Source: Phallusia mammillata
Lineage: Eukaryota > Chordata > Ascidiacea > Phlebobranchia > Ascidiidae
DNA: 64,000 bases
Direction of reading: 5' to 3'
Assembly: GCA_003260075.1 (NCBI GenBank)
Contig: QLIY01000582.1
Location: 39,634 to 103,633, forward strand
This document shows, piece by piece, positions 27,301-38,900 of the stretch. The notes under the pieces are model-generated. The model saw nothing but the letters and a program-made list of their open reading frames with translations, searched no databases and was not told the origin of the DNA. Position numbers and translations under genes: made by a program. Each line of letters opens with the position of its first letter. The first letter of the stretch is position 1.

Positions 27301-30300
27301 ACTGGTTCCACCCACGATTCCCCCCAGTCTCGACGTCCTAACGTCCCAATGCAATTGTGTTACTGCGATTATTTCACCGAGCAAAATAAACTTAACTCAA
27401 CAGTCCACACTGTTTTGGCCTATATGTGGCTTATATTAATGCCCGCTTACTATATAATTGATTATGGACTCATGCTTTATATAGTTTTTTTTAACATTGG
27501 GATAAATCAAACCACAACAATATAATTGAATCCAGAACAAAAGTGGCATTATTGAACAATAATGTTTTGTGCAGTTAGCTGCGTAGCAACAACGATAAAC
27601 AAGGACGAAATGAACTTTCAGTTTTTGAACACTCTTACGAGATTGGTCGCTTATTCTACAGAACGCTGCACTTTTACAGGTTTGTTTCATATTTATGATT
27701 CCTTTTTCTGGAATTTACCCTGTTTGCTTGATATAGGTCAACCTTTGGCATCAGTTCCATGCGTTGAAAGTCAAACGGCAGATGGATTTTATGAGGGAAA
27801 CTTTATTATTTCTTTGTTGGTGGTAATACCATGCCGAAACATGTCCATTACCGACACTATACTAATGGTAAAGCTATATAGAAAGCAATACCGTTATAAA
27901 TATGCTTAAGTAACAAGTAGGCCTACTGCTTACTTTTTACCAAATTTATATGATTCCCCTTTTAGAATGATGTGACAGTAATTAACGAAACTGAACTGCA
28001 ACAAGTATTAGTGGAGCTTGATATTAGAACTTCAGATGCTGATGTCTTGAACGAAGAAGATGTGATCTCAACTGTCAATTTTGTGCTGTCTATCAGTTCA
28101 GTTTCAACAAACGTTGAGGTAAGCAAGAGTAAAAAGTATTGGATTATCTAAACTTAACAACATGTGAAAATGTAAACTGAAGGAAAATTGTACACGACAC
28201 AATAGCCACCTCAGTTCAATATTCAATCTGATTTGAGTGGGATAAACCGTACATCAAAATTCAGATTACTCAGTCTTCGTACCGAAGCGTGATTGCCATT
28301 GGTGACCACGTGAGCAGTTTTCAGATGTTCAATCGGAGTACAGGGATTGTTAACCAGTCGGCTCTTATTGAATCACTAACTTTGCTAGCTTACCGTGTAC
28401 CGGCGCTTTCAAACCAAACATTGGACGTCTTGACTCCAAACGTTGCGGCAAGGGTAAGTTTCCGTTCCAACCGACGATCTTCACTTCTTTACATATAAAA
28501 ATAAGAAACTCGGCTTAAGAAGGAAACACATTTAAGTTCAGGGCATCACAAAGAAAAAATATAATGACAAAGTTTGCAGGTACTTAATATAGCAAAACAA
28601 CAAAAAGCTGTTGCATACCGACCCAAACTCTACAACGCAAGAGGGCAGCTGTACTCCCCTGCATCGATTAAAGTACCAATAGATGCTGTTTTGAGGGGCC
28701 GATTAACCAACAATCTGGCAGTGAGGGTTGTATTTATACTCCATAGCTCGAGCATTCTTTTTTATTCAAATGATACTGCGAGAGTGGTAAGATGTCATTA
28801 ACGACTTGGCAAGATTTGAATCTGAAACATTGTCAAATAATTCTCACGATCGCAGGTGATTTCGGCAAACATCGAAGGAAATCGCGTGGAGGGTCTTACA
28901 AATTACGTAAACACAACGTATATCGATGAACCAACCACGGCAGGGTTTTCTCAGAACGATTCAACAGTAAAGGTTGCAACAATTAATGCCAAGTGTTTTT
29001 TACATGAACTCATGTTCATGCCGTAAGACGGCTTGCCTCCAGTTTTAGATCCTAACTTCTTTTCTAAGTTACTTTTTATAAGTTTACATTTGCATGGTTC
29101 GTAGTAGAAATAGAAGCCGACTAGTTTATCAATTGTTCCGCTGGTAACCTAGTCACTCACAAAAAATATCACGATCGTAGTTATAAAAATACAAATATTC
29201 AACTTCATTTTACCAGGCCTATTTTGTCAATCAAACGTGCGTATTTTGGAATTTTACAATCAATGATTGGTCAACGGAAGGATGTTGTCTTGTGCCGGAC
29301 ACAGATTCACCCCAATGTAGGTGCAACCATCTGACGAACTTTGCACTTTTGGTGGTATGTTAATGTGTGATTTTTGCAAGTGTTGTTTTGGTATACAAAT
29401 TAGCTTGTAAGATTTCGAAATAGCACACTATATTTCAACGAAATGACTTATTTAAGAAATTTTTTTGTGACGAAGAAATGTGTCAAATTAAATAAAACTT
29501 AGTGCAATAAAAACGCTTTTCAGAGTATACACGATGTTCCTCCTCGAATCTCATTACAAATTGTCACGTACGTCTGTGCGTCATTGTCGATCACCTGTCT
29601 CTTAGCAACCGCAGTAATTCTATTGGCTTCAAAGTGAGTACAAACATCTTGCAAGATTTAAAACTTACTTTTATTAAATAGCACCCAACTAAAGCGGCCA
29701 GAAATTAATTCTTAAGCAATGGCAAAGGTTTCCAACCTATTGACAATTTATTCATCACGGTCTTGCGGTTTCTTAGGCACTCGAGATCCAAGTTTTAAAC
29801 ACATCGTTGAAGTTAAACAGTTATCTTAAAACGTCTCACCTCAACTAACAGTTACTAACTAAAATCATACCTTTCATTAATTTTGCTAACTTAAATACCG
29901 ACAGGAGTCGCGAAGAACAGAATTATTTAATTTAACCGTTAAAGGGAAATGGGTTTAGAAACCAAATTTATAGTTGGAAACTAACTTTTTTAGTTCGATT
30001 TTATGTTATTTTTAATCATAAAACGTTAAACCTAACCCAAACAGTTCTAACCGTTAATATTTTTACCTATTTTTTACTATTAAATATTTAGCAGTACTCT
30101 TTGCGCTATCTATCGATATTTAGCAAACTTTAAGTGATTTAGTGCATTTTACGCATATCGTAGAACATCCCAGTTTGTTGTGTTAGAAACAACACCAAAA
30201 CACTGGTTCTCGATTTTTTTATTTCGGCGATTTGACATGAAATAAAGCTGTATGTCACGTTCCCGTTTGCACGGTTACGCAAAAGATTTGGGACTGACTA

Positions 30301-32672
30301 TGGAAGTTCTTTTAACAGCTAACGCTCGTGTACTCTGATCGGCAGCAAACCTCTTCTTTTACATTTATTCACGACCAACCAAAACATCAAACAAACAATC
30401 CAGCACTACTTCGCAGTTATCACTCAATTCTATCTTATTCTGTGTATATCATTATATTGGGGTGCTTATATGTCTTGCATTACAATGAACGGGAAAAAGG
30501 CGTTAATTCGCTATGACGATTTCCTTTAGATAAAACAATGGAGACTAGCACCCCGTAACAGCGCGAACTGATAAATTGGCGCATTAAACACATAAACAAA
30601 AGAAACGGCCATTCGCAACAAAAGACTTGACCCACACAGTAAACCTCCAGCGGTTGCGGGATAACGTCGCTTGAGAACTGGGTTGCGAGATGATGTCATG
30701 GGGCGGTCTAGAATATTTGTGACACTGTATGATGACTTTATAGTTGATACGGACAACAGTGGGAAGCGCTAAAGCTATAGAGTTAAACTTTTTAGTTTTC
30801 TTTTACAAATTTAACAAAATTGCCCATTAAAAAACGTTACTAAAAGGCCACCAAAATAAAATTGTTTATTTGGACAGAGAATTAAGAAAACGTACACCGA
30901 TGCAGGTTCTCATTATACTTTGTGTCGTCCTTGCTGTCGTCTATTTCATTTTTATGGTTGGCATCGAAAATCGAATTAACGAAGATAGATGTATCGTCAC
31001 TGCCATATTGCTGCAATATTTCCTTTTAAGTGCTTGGTGCTGGATGGCTGTGTACGCCAATGTTCTGTACTCAGGCCTCGTCAAGGTAATTTTCGTTTGT
31101 TTCCTAAATCATCCTTACATCGGTTTTAGTAGTTTGTTACCGAGTTTGTGCCGAAAACTATCAGTAAATTTAAAAAGAAAAAAGATTCGCTGGGCTATAT
31201 TGGCATTGGTCAAAATAAATGTTGCGTTTTAGGTTTTTCATCAGTTCAAACGACATTATCTACGAAAAGCTTGCGCATTTGCGTTTGGACTTCCAACAAT
31301 AATAGTTGCACTAAATGTCGGAATAATAGAAGCCACCAAACCAGTACCAAATGTTTTATCTGTATGTGCTAAAGGATCAGATCGAGGTATTCAGCCTATA
31401 TTATATAATAACCTCTTGATAAGTGGATTTTATTTGTTCACTTTTTGTCTAGCTACGTCTTTCCCGTTTGCTGAATCGTTTCTTGCTGAAAACATGTGTT
31501 GGATCAAAGGCTACTCACTTTATTTCTCGTTTCTTCTTCCGGTGGGAACAATTCTGTTGCACAACATCGTGGTGTTTGTTTTGATCTTTAAATCGATCAC
31601 TGCTGAAAGCGTAAGAGAAGCCAATTTAATGCATATTAGTTGCCCTGACACGAAAAATAGGCGTACAACATTTACTATCGCCAAAAAGGTACACAAATTA
31701 CGGTTTTAAAAATCCCAACCAGAAACAAACAAGCCAGTATACTAGTAAAAAACATGACGTTTCGACTGCAACTTGTGTCATGAGAACGTCATGTTTTATA
31801 CTAATATACTGGCTTATTTATTTCTGGTTCGAGAAGAAAAACTTTAAATAATTTCCTGTCCGGTTTTTATGGTTTTTAAACCCCAAAACCGAACATGTCC
31901 AAAACAGATCAGAAGAACTGTGAATTGCTCCAAAATGCTTACCTGCCTTGGGAATTGAATTGTTGACCATTTTAGACCCTTTCCCGCAATGCCATTAGAC
32001 ATTTTCCAATTGCTATGACAACCGGCGCCATGCTTGGTTTGGTATGGATCCTTGCGTTCTTTATGATGTTGGCTGACGATCCGGTTTATCTTACTATAAT
32101 GTCGTGGATATTCTCAATTGCATCAGCAACACAGGTAACAATTCATTTAAAGACTGTCGCGCAACTCACTTATGCTTATTGCCGCTACAACTTTTGTGCG
32201 AATATTTTTGATTTAATTTAAGAACAACCACATAAACCAAAAACAGTGAAGAGCCCTCTGAAGTTACATCGGTTTTAAACTGTCCAATATAACGATAGTG
32301 GTAACTGTTTTCAAGGTGAGGTTGGAGCGACTGGGGTCAACAAATTGCGATGTTCTTACCTCACATTTTTGACGTATAATAAGAACTTAGCTGATTTTTT
32401 TTTTAATTACTACCCAAAAATAAATTGCTGTTTTACGTTCATTTCAACTTTTTTATGAATACTCTATACTTCTATAACGATCTATAATTTAGTTTTTAAA
32501 GAAGTGTCCGAAAAGAACGGCTTAATGTAGTGAAATAATACTTTTTAACGTTGCTCATGGTAGTTTTGTTGTTTCTCAGGGTGTTCTAATCTTTTACCTG
32601 ATGTGTGTGCGAGAGGGTGACGTCAGACAATTTTGGTTTCCCATTTTGCGCGAACTTGTTTGTGACCGATAA
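15363..32672 (+). CDS. Adhesion GPCR copy 2: CUB-EGF-FN3-mucin-GAIN-7TM
   Basis: Model of 44 exons, 2181 residues: 15363-15468, 15556-15720, 16051-16153, 16410-16594, 16714-16842, 17500-17702, 17764-17896, 18256-18440, 18679-18808, 19000-19143, 19406-19502, 19738-19880, 20200-20313, 20424-20515, 20598-20784, 20914-21038, 21592-21769 (weak acceptor), 22124-22332, 22820-22989, 23099-23274, 23512-23717, 23822-23994, 24315-24478, 24558-24672, 24749-24859, 25264-25346, 25661-25915, 25997-26182, 26430-26564, 26844-26990, 27110-27184, 27575-27679, 27737-27867, 27966-28118, 28265-28453, 28580-28786, 28856-28972, 29217-29354, 29524-29633, 30878-31085, 31233-31386, 31453-31610, 31976-32134, 32580-32672. 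Residues: signal 1-20, CUB 37-186, EGF 187-229, FN3 x2 230-446, CUB 447-574, EGF 575-612, about seven FN3 613-1275, mucin 1276-1360, phosphatase-receptor-like module 1361-1516 with RKRR at 1453-1456, GAIN 1542-1888 with GPS cut 1881/1882, 7TM to about 2150. Cell-surface receptor, ligand unknown. Tail is shorter than in copy 1 because of an early TAA. Confidence 0.88.
25661..25915 (+). other. Mucin-like Ser/Thr stalk exon of copy 2
   Basis: A single phase 1-1 exon of 85 codons, mostly Thr, Ser and Pro, with repeats of the TTLPTTT type. It should be densely O-glycosylated and act as a spacer between the FN3 array and the cleavage region. The equivalent exon in copy 1 is 366-575, with similar composition but poorly conserved order. 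Confidence 0.85.
25997..26990 (+). other. Receptor-phosphatase-like module with furin-type site (copy 2)
   Basis: Three phase 1-1 exons (25997-26182, 26430-26564, 26844-26990). Patterns include GLYVAAS, the basic run ARKRRNLD, and CNGPLPQNRSYEVAIR. The order YVAA, basic run, CNGPLxPxxSYxV resembles, from memory, the membrane-proximal extracellular region of receptor tyrosine phosphatases, which furin cuts. RKRR fits the furin consensus R-X-K/R-R. Copy 1 has the same module at 672-1549 with KRKRR. Function here is inferred. Confidence 0.6.
29217..29354 (+). other. GPS autoproteolysis exon of adhesion GPCR copy 2
   Basis: Encodes CVFWNFT, WSTEGC and CRCNHLTNFALLV. It matches copy 1 almost residue for residue, including the HL/T cleavage triplet and the conserved Cys and Trp. 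This and the 7TM exons are the most conserved parts of the pair. Confidence 0.92.
29634..30877. other. Long intron of copy 2 between TM1 and TM2 exons
   Basis: 1.24 kb; the same intron in copy 1 is only 127 bp, so most was added after duplication. Around 29990-30130 there is repeat-like sequence, including CGATATTTAGCAAACTTT and CCTAACCC, shared in part with the intron of the LDLa receptor near 36200-36370. No ends or target duplication could be defined. Confidence 0.4.
31717..31829. repeat. Fold-back inverted repeat in intron of copy 2
   Basis: Two arms of 45 bp match as inverted repeats at 41 of 45 positions, around a 23-bp loop. Arms start AACCAGAAAC and end with TTTCTGGTT. Three of the four mismatches become G-U pairs if the minus strand is transcribed. 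No target duplication was found. It may be a tiny fold-back MITE; a small-RNA hairpin is possible but unsupported. Confidence 0.6.
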
Positions 32673-32980
32673 TCCCATCTCGAAAACAACAACCAACAAC
32701 AAAACTCCAAGTCAAAGGTTGCCACGTTGTCAACTTTACAAACAGCCAACAACCCTGCTTTGCGAATGTAGAACTGACAACAGCAACTGAACAAACCAGG
32801 TTTATTTATTAAGATTTCCATACTTTTCAAGAAAATGAAAAGAGAAAAAATACGTTTGTGGCGTTGTCAGATAAGTTTTCCAATTGGAATGTGTGTACAT
32901 AAATCATTTTGTGTGACTACTTTCGTGTTCCATACAGTGAAGCGTTGTTAATATTTCCCAGTGCTAATCACCCTCTATGC

Positions 32981-33883
32981 CAGGGGTTCTTAAACTGGGG
33001 GGCGCGCCCCCCGAGGGGGGCGTGAAGGGTTCGCAAGGGGGGCGCAGCACAATCTGGCTGCAAAGTTTTCACTTGCAACCAATTGTAAATGAATGCATTG
33101 GAATTATGTCGGCACTGATTTCGAACTTATTGTTTAAAGTAAACGCNACTTTTCTGCGCTGCCGGCCGGATATGTTTAATACTAATTCGCGCCTGCCGCA
33201 TAGTTTACATGCCCTGGTGCCGTCTTCTCAAGCTTAGCCCACGAGGCGAATGTTATGGGGGCGCAAAGATATATGGTCTTTCTAAAAAGCCTATTTAAAA
33301 TCTGTTAAATTGTATAGTTAGTCTCATCTTACAAGGAATGTTTGTATATTACGTCACAAGTAACACAATAAGGCAATTGTTTGCGCACAATTAACACTTT
33401 TTGTTTTGTCTGTGACGTAATAAACTGGCTTTGGATCAATCCTGGGCGTTGCAATCCTATGAAAGTCGGTAATATTAATTTTACATGTCGTAACAGTAAA
33501 CTTTCGTAAGGATTAGATTAATTTTTGACAGTAACAAAGTTATCAATACGTTTTGGCAAACCTAAAAAATGGGATCGTGGGCCGTAGTTTGGTGACCCCT
33601 GTACTATATAGTCGGCTGCACATTCTTTATTTGTTCGCAATTTCGCATTAGAGATTGCCTTGACTTTTAGTGCATCAACATTTTTTGGGCAACATATGCG
33701 TAGTTTACAAGAATACTGGCACTGTGGCTCTATGCGCGCTCAAAGAATACTGGCAACGTGGCTCTGTGCGCGCGTTTTCAAAAGACAAGACAAGCATCAT
33801 CAGTGCTAACGTTTTTTAGGGGGGCGTGAGAATAAATAAATAGTGTCAAGTGGGGCACGGCCGAAAAAGTTTAAGAACCCCTG
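32981..33883. mobile_element. Non-autonomous hAT-type element with nested insertion
   Basis: Begins CAGGGGTTCTTAAACT and ends with the reverse complement AGTTTAAGAACCCCTG. Perfect 8-bp duplications CTCTATGC lie at 32973-32980 and 33884-33891. No transposase. The GC-rich left part (33000-33060) contrasts with the AT-rich surroundings. A second element occupies about 33131-33601. One base at 33147 is unresolved (N). Confidence 0.88.
33131..33601. mobile_element. Nested hAT-type element, degenerate left end
   Basis: Homologous to the intact element at 59386-59757: both contain GGCCGGATA near the left, TATTACGTCACAAGTAACA in the middle and end GTAGTTTGGTGACCCCTG. Here the left terminus is degraded near the N at 33147 and no target duplication is visible, so the exact start is uncertain. 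Confidence 0.65.
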
Positions 33884-33891
33884 CTCTATGC

Positions 33892-35299
33892 GTTCTTCAA
33901 AAGCTGTTATATATCCAAGATTCGTTTTCGAGCTCCAGCAAGATGTAAAAAGGGTAGGGCTTTTTTAGGTCGTGTATAAAGAAATGCCTTGTCAAACGAA
34001 AAATGCTGCCCAGACTAATGTATAATGGTGCAAATCTTCAAAGTACTAGTAATTGAAATCCAAATTTCCAGTTCTAATGTAGTTAGACTTGTTTTTCGGT
34101 ACAACACTAACTGAATGCCTCGATGGCGTACCGGGAATTGATTGGTATGGGGCGATATTCGTTTGCTGCGGGGGTATGTTTTTAGGTTGTTTGGGATTGC
34201 ACACTTACAAAAAAAAGTAGCACTTCCTTGCACTTGCAGTAGTTATGTTAGCTTGGATGTACGGTGAAAGTTTATATGGTAGAAGATTTGTTCAGTGCGT
34301 GTTGAAATTCTTTTGAAAATTGGTTTTGGAGAGTTCGTTGGAGACAAGTATAATGTTTAAAATGATGGCAAAACCCGCCTAAAAGCCCTGTAGTTCAGCA
34401 TTGAGATTTCTGTCAAGCATGCACTTTTAGAATTCAGATGTGAACTGAGTTTTGTTATATGCGGAACAACCTTTACTTTCGGTTTTTGGATAATTTGTGC
34501 TAAAAAGCTTATAATTTAGAAACCATAGCATTTTAGCTGGTTAAAGCAACAAACCAAACTTGTTACGTCCTGGTTTTTATTTTAGCCTGATCAAAGTTGG
34601 AAAAAACATTACATTAAACTACTTCTCTGACCAGCGACACGTTTCGTAAAGTTGTTGCAATAGTAAACAATGGCCCGGTTCACTAATAATGCGTCAGACT
34701 TCGTTTTTGAATGACTCATTTTTATACTTTTGGGAATAAATAGTAACTTGTACATTTTTTCTATTTGTAGTCATAAAATATGTGTGATCAGAATTGGATT
34801 TTTTGAATTTTATTAGTACCTTGGTTGCTCCAAAAAATCTTAAAACTGTTTGGGCTAACGCTACAAGAACTTGTGTAATGTCAATCACCCCAAAATGGTC
34901 TGGTATGGTTTGGTAACATATCACGGACAGGCGTTTGTTCATTCCTGACTTAACACACTATTAAGTAGTAATACACTAGATATATGTTGTCTTCACAAAA
35001 GGTACAATCAACAAAGAAAAAACGGAGTTACATAAAACGAACAAAAATGTTACCACGTTTAGTTTTGATATCATATCATGTTTCCAATTTCGAAACTACG
35101 CTAAGCGCACGAGTCGAAACTGAAAACGTGCAATGAACGTTAAATCCCTAAAACAGACAACTTTTAAAGTATGTTGTGTGACCGCCTTGTAAGTAACTGC
35201 ATCTTTAAACGTAATTTCCATGCCGTTAGTTTTGCAACAATAAGACAAGCCAATTTCAATCTAGTTGAAGAAGAGCTCTTTTACAGAAGAAACTGTAAA
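33892..35299. other. Intergenic region before the LDLa-GPCR gene
   Basis: About 1.4 kb of AT-rich sequence with no supported gene. It should include the promoter of the gene starting at 35300. A possible splice acceptor (CTCTTTTACAG ending at 35286) lies 13 bases before its ATG. Confidence 0.4.
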
Positions 35300-35852
35300 A
35301 TGAATTGCCAATGGTTTGCGACGGTTCTTGCTTTATTCATTTGGGAATGTCAAGGTTTGTTCTTTTAATACATATCGAAGTTATAAAGGAGTCGTGTAGT
35401 ACATTAATTAAAGAGAACCACTTGAAATTGTGCTACAGTTTTGTAATAGGTTATTTTAATATTCTATTTAAATAAAAGTTAAATAACAATGCAAAACGGT
35501 GTATTTTATCCAACTATTGATTAAAAAATGGAAAACTATTGGATGTTTTTTGAACCAAACATATTCTGTTAAACTGTACATGCAGAATACAAAGTAATAT
35601 GAGTAAAACAAGTTACACTACTTTCTTTATAACGCTTTAAAGGTCAATCAACCATCGATTATTACCTGGAACATACAATGAAGTTTCCGCGCCGGGACAA
35701 CTCTTGCAGGCCTGAGGATGGATTTTTCCGTTGTAACAACTCGGAGTGCGTGGAAAGACATCAGATTAGGGACATAAACAATGATTGTACGGACGGGAGT
35801 GATCAGTTAGCAAGTATGTTGCAATGGTTGCAATGCGTTAAACAGCAGTTAT

Positions 35853-35901
<49 letters not shown>

Positions 35902-38900
35902 TTCCCCTTTTAATTCAATATCAGTGTGTGAATGGGCCCAGACAAACGCAGCTAAGTTCATATACTTGATCCTGGACACAGTTGAGAACGTTCACATGTT
36001 TTATGGTTCTACCACAGGATCACAGACCAAATTTCTCAATTATTAAGCATATTTAACAATTTATACTATTGTCATAACCCTACTACGATCGTAAACGCGG
36101 TAAATCAGGTAGATTTACTAACGTACGGACTCACAGTACACAAGTTAAATACCGTAAAGCAACGCAAAGAGCATTCGCAAATATTTCTAATTTGTCCAAA
36201 AAAAAGCTGACGGTTAGGGCTTTTAGAATTGGGCTAAGGTTTTATAATAATAAAATCAAGCTAAAAACCGAGTTTTTTATGTTAAATTTAATCCCTAACC
36301 CTATCCAAGTCTCACTGTCATTGTGAATAACTGCGCTCTTCAGGCTATTTATCAGTATTTAGCAAACTTTTCACCTTAAATTCTTGTGTTAGTAGCCCTA
36401 CCGGTAAATCAGTAGTAACGAAGTCAGCGAGTAATTTGTGAAGCAAAGAGTGATTAAACTTACCTTTGTCCAGCGCGAAACTGTACAGACGCTGAGTTTC
36501 CTTGCCGTTTAACGACACGATGTGTGACAAGAAGACTCACTGTGGATGGTTGCGCACAAAACACAAATATGATGATTCGATGCAGAGAGGCCGAAGGTCA
36601 GGAGATTAAAGTTTAGGCCGACACTAAGATTTCGATATTGGCTTCAAATCGAAAATACTTTGCAATGTGATTTACAATTTTATTGCATGAATAATTAATT
36701 GTAGCTACGTAATGAATTTGTTTACTGATGGCTGGCTATATGTTTATCGGTTAGTAAGCGCGATTCTCAGGAAGGACTTAACTGAAACAAGTGGGTTGGT
36801 TTTTATGTGCTTTGCAGTAAATTTAAAACCCCTTTTTGTTGGTTCTAGTAATGACACATACGTTAAGAAAATCTACGAACACCATTCCTCACAGCAGCCC
36901 TACATTTAGCTACATACTGATGGGTGACGCTAAAAACACTAACACCCATTTATAACAATTTATCTCTAAAAATGTGGACGGTTAGGTCTAATTGGGTTGG
37001 GGTATCATCATGCCAATTACAATAAAAGTAATTTTAAAACGTAGTTTCTAACTTAAAATTTTCCTAAACCTGTCCCTTTTTCGCTGCTAAACAAATAATT
37101 CAGTTCGTTGCGCGACCAATTAAACATTTAGCTAAACGTGAGTCTGTCGTGAGGAAGGGTTTAGTAGCTCTATGATATTCATTTGTTTAAGTTTGCATGT
37201 TAAGCAAATTGCTTATTATATCAATTTATTATTTGAGCAGAATTTACCTGTTCCAAAACAAGAAGGTGCATTCCCCGTTGGATGGTAATGGACGGAAACC
37301 GAGATTGCGACAGTTTGAAATTTGCTGATGGAAGCGACGAGGAAGTAGCACTTTCCAACTGCAGAGCCAGCGAAGTACGTTGCGTTGTTCCCTTTGCCAA
37401 AGCGAAACCGACACATGGCCGATGTATTCCAAGGGAATGGGTAATGGACAACGTTACTGACTGCAAAGGATCCGGTAGCGATGAGGCGAATGCTTTGCTG
37501 AATTGCTACAACGAAACGGAGTTCAAATGTCATGACAGTGACAGGTGCATATTAAGATATAGAGTTAGAGACGGTTTTTCCGATTGTCTAGATGGCTCTG
37601 ACGAATCTGCACAGGTTTCTTGTACAGATAATGAGTTCCATTGCATGACATCTGGGAGATGTATTCCGAGGATTTGGATAGGCGACGGGGAACGTAACTG
37701 CTTGGACGGAAGCGATGAATATCCTCGAAACGCTAGTGGCTCTTGTAAGCCGAATGAGTTTACCTGTAGAAACAACAGACGCTGTATTCCACACTACATG
37801 CTGTGTGATGGCTTTGACAACTGCGGAGACTGCAGCGACGAAATTGAGTCGTGCCAAGATCCACGTATGTTTAGATGTCCCAACCAGCCACAAAAATGTC
37901 TGTCGTGGGAATATTCGTGTGACGCATTTACCGACTGTCCCAATGCAGAAGACGACTTTACAGCTTTGCCAGGTTTCAAGTGTTACAAACACGTTTCAGG
38001 CGTGACACAGCACAGGAAATATTGTAATGTGCCTCAGTGGTCTTTGCGCGATGAGCTGTCATGGTGTGATGATGATTCCGACGTATGCTTTAAAAATGGA
38101 GTCTTCCAGTGCGCCATGTGCCTAGACAACCGAACAATAATTGCTAAACGCCAGCTGTGCGATGGTGTGCTTGACTGTCCTGACTTTTCCGACGAATGCC
38201 TTTGTTCAGATAGCTTTAACACAACAACCCTACGCGAGGTTTGTGCTAACATTTGCTATAGGGACGACAAGGCATGCGACAAATGTGTAAAGGGGGAAAT
38301 GTTGTGCGATGACAAGTGCGTGGCATCTAATCGTGTGTGTGACGGTACCACTGATTGCATCACTTCGGAAGTTGACGAGAGGTTTTGCTCCCTCCAAGGG
38401 CGACCACAGCCAATACCAGCAAACAAGAGCTACGCCTGTCACCCGATACCGAGCATGTTTCGACAACTGATATCCAACTTTAACCTTAGCCATATTGGGG
38501 AAGAGGCTTTTCAGAAGCGAGCTGTTCCGTACGTATGTCGTTAAACACCTTATTTTCTAATTCCCTCGCCACAATAAGATTTGCGTTTAGGTGCGACGGC
38601 AAAGTCGAGTGCTTGTTTTTTGAAGACGAATGCTCAATTGAAGCGAACTGTCCACAGAAACCGAATGTCTGCGAAACAATACCATTAAAAAGGGTACATT
38701 GGAAAATTGCTGATCAAAAGTAGCTGAATCTAAAGTCTTTCAAGTTTAAATTTTTCAGATAGAACTGCCGAGTTTTATCCGTTCAGCTGTGACTGAACAC
38801 AGTGACAAGAAAGTTCGGGAGTGTGGTATCTTTAAATATGTGGCAGGCCTGTCGGTTTGCAACGGCATCGAAGAATGCGATCTCGGCGAGGATGAGACTG

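Noticed and set aside
101-32672. Copies 1 and 2 as one giant gene
   Set aside because: Copy 1 ends with a full 7TM and a stop at 6521-6523. Copy 2 begins with its own Met and signal peptide after the transposon nest.
36280-36310. Telomere-like CCCTAACCCTA
   Set aside because: Only one or two units inside a dispersed repeat, not an array.
37216-38493. Long open frames on the minus strand opposite the LDLa exon
   Set aside because: They are shadows of a Cys/Asp-rich coding strand. They have no domain, and the plus strand has 13 LDLa repeats.
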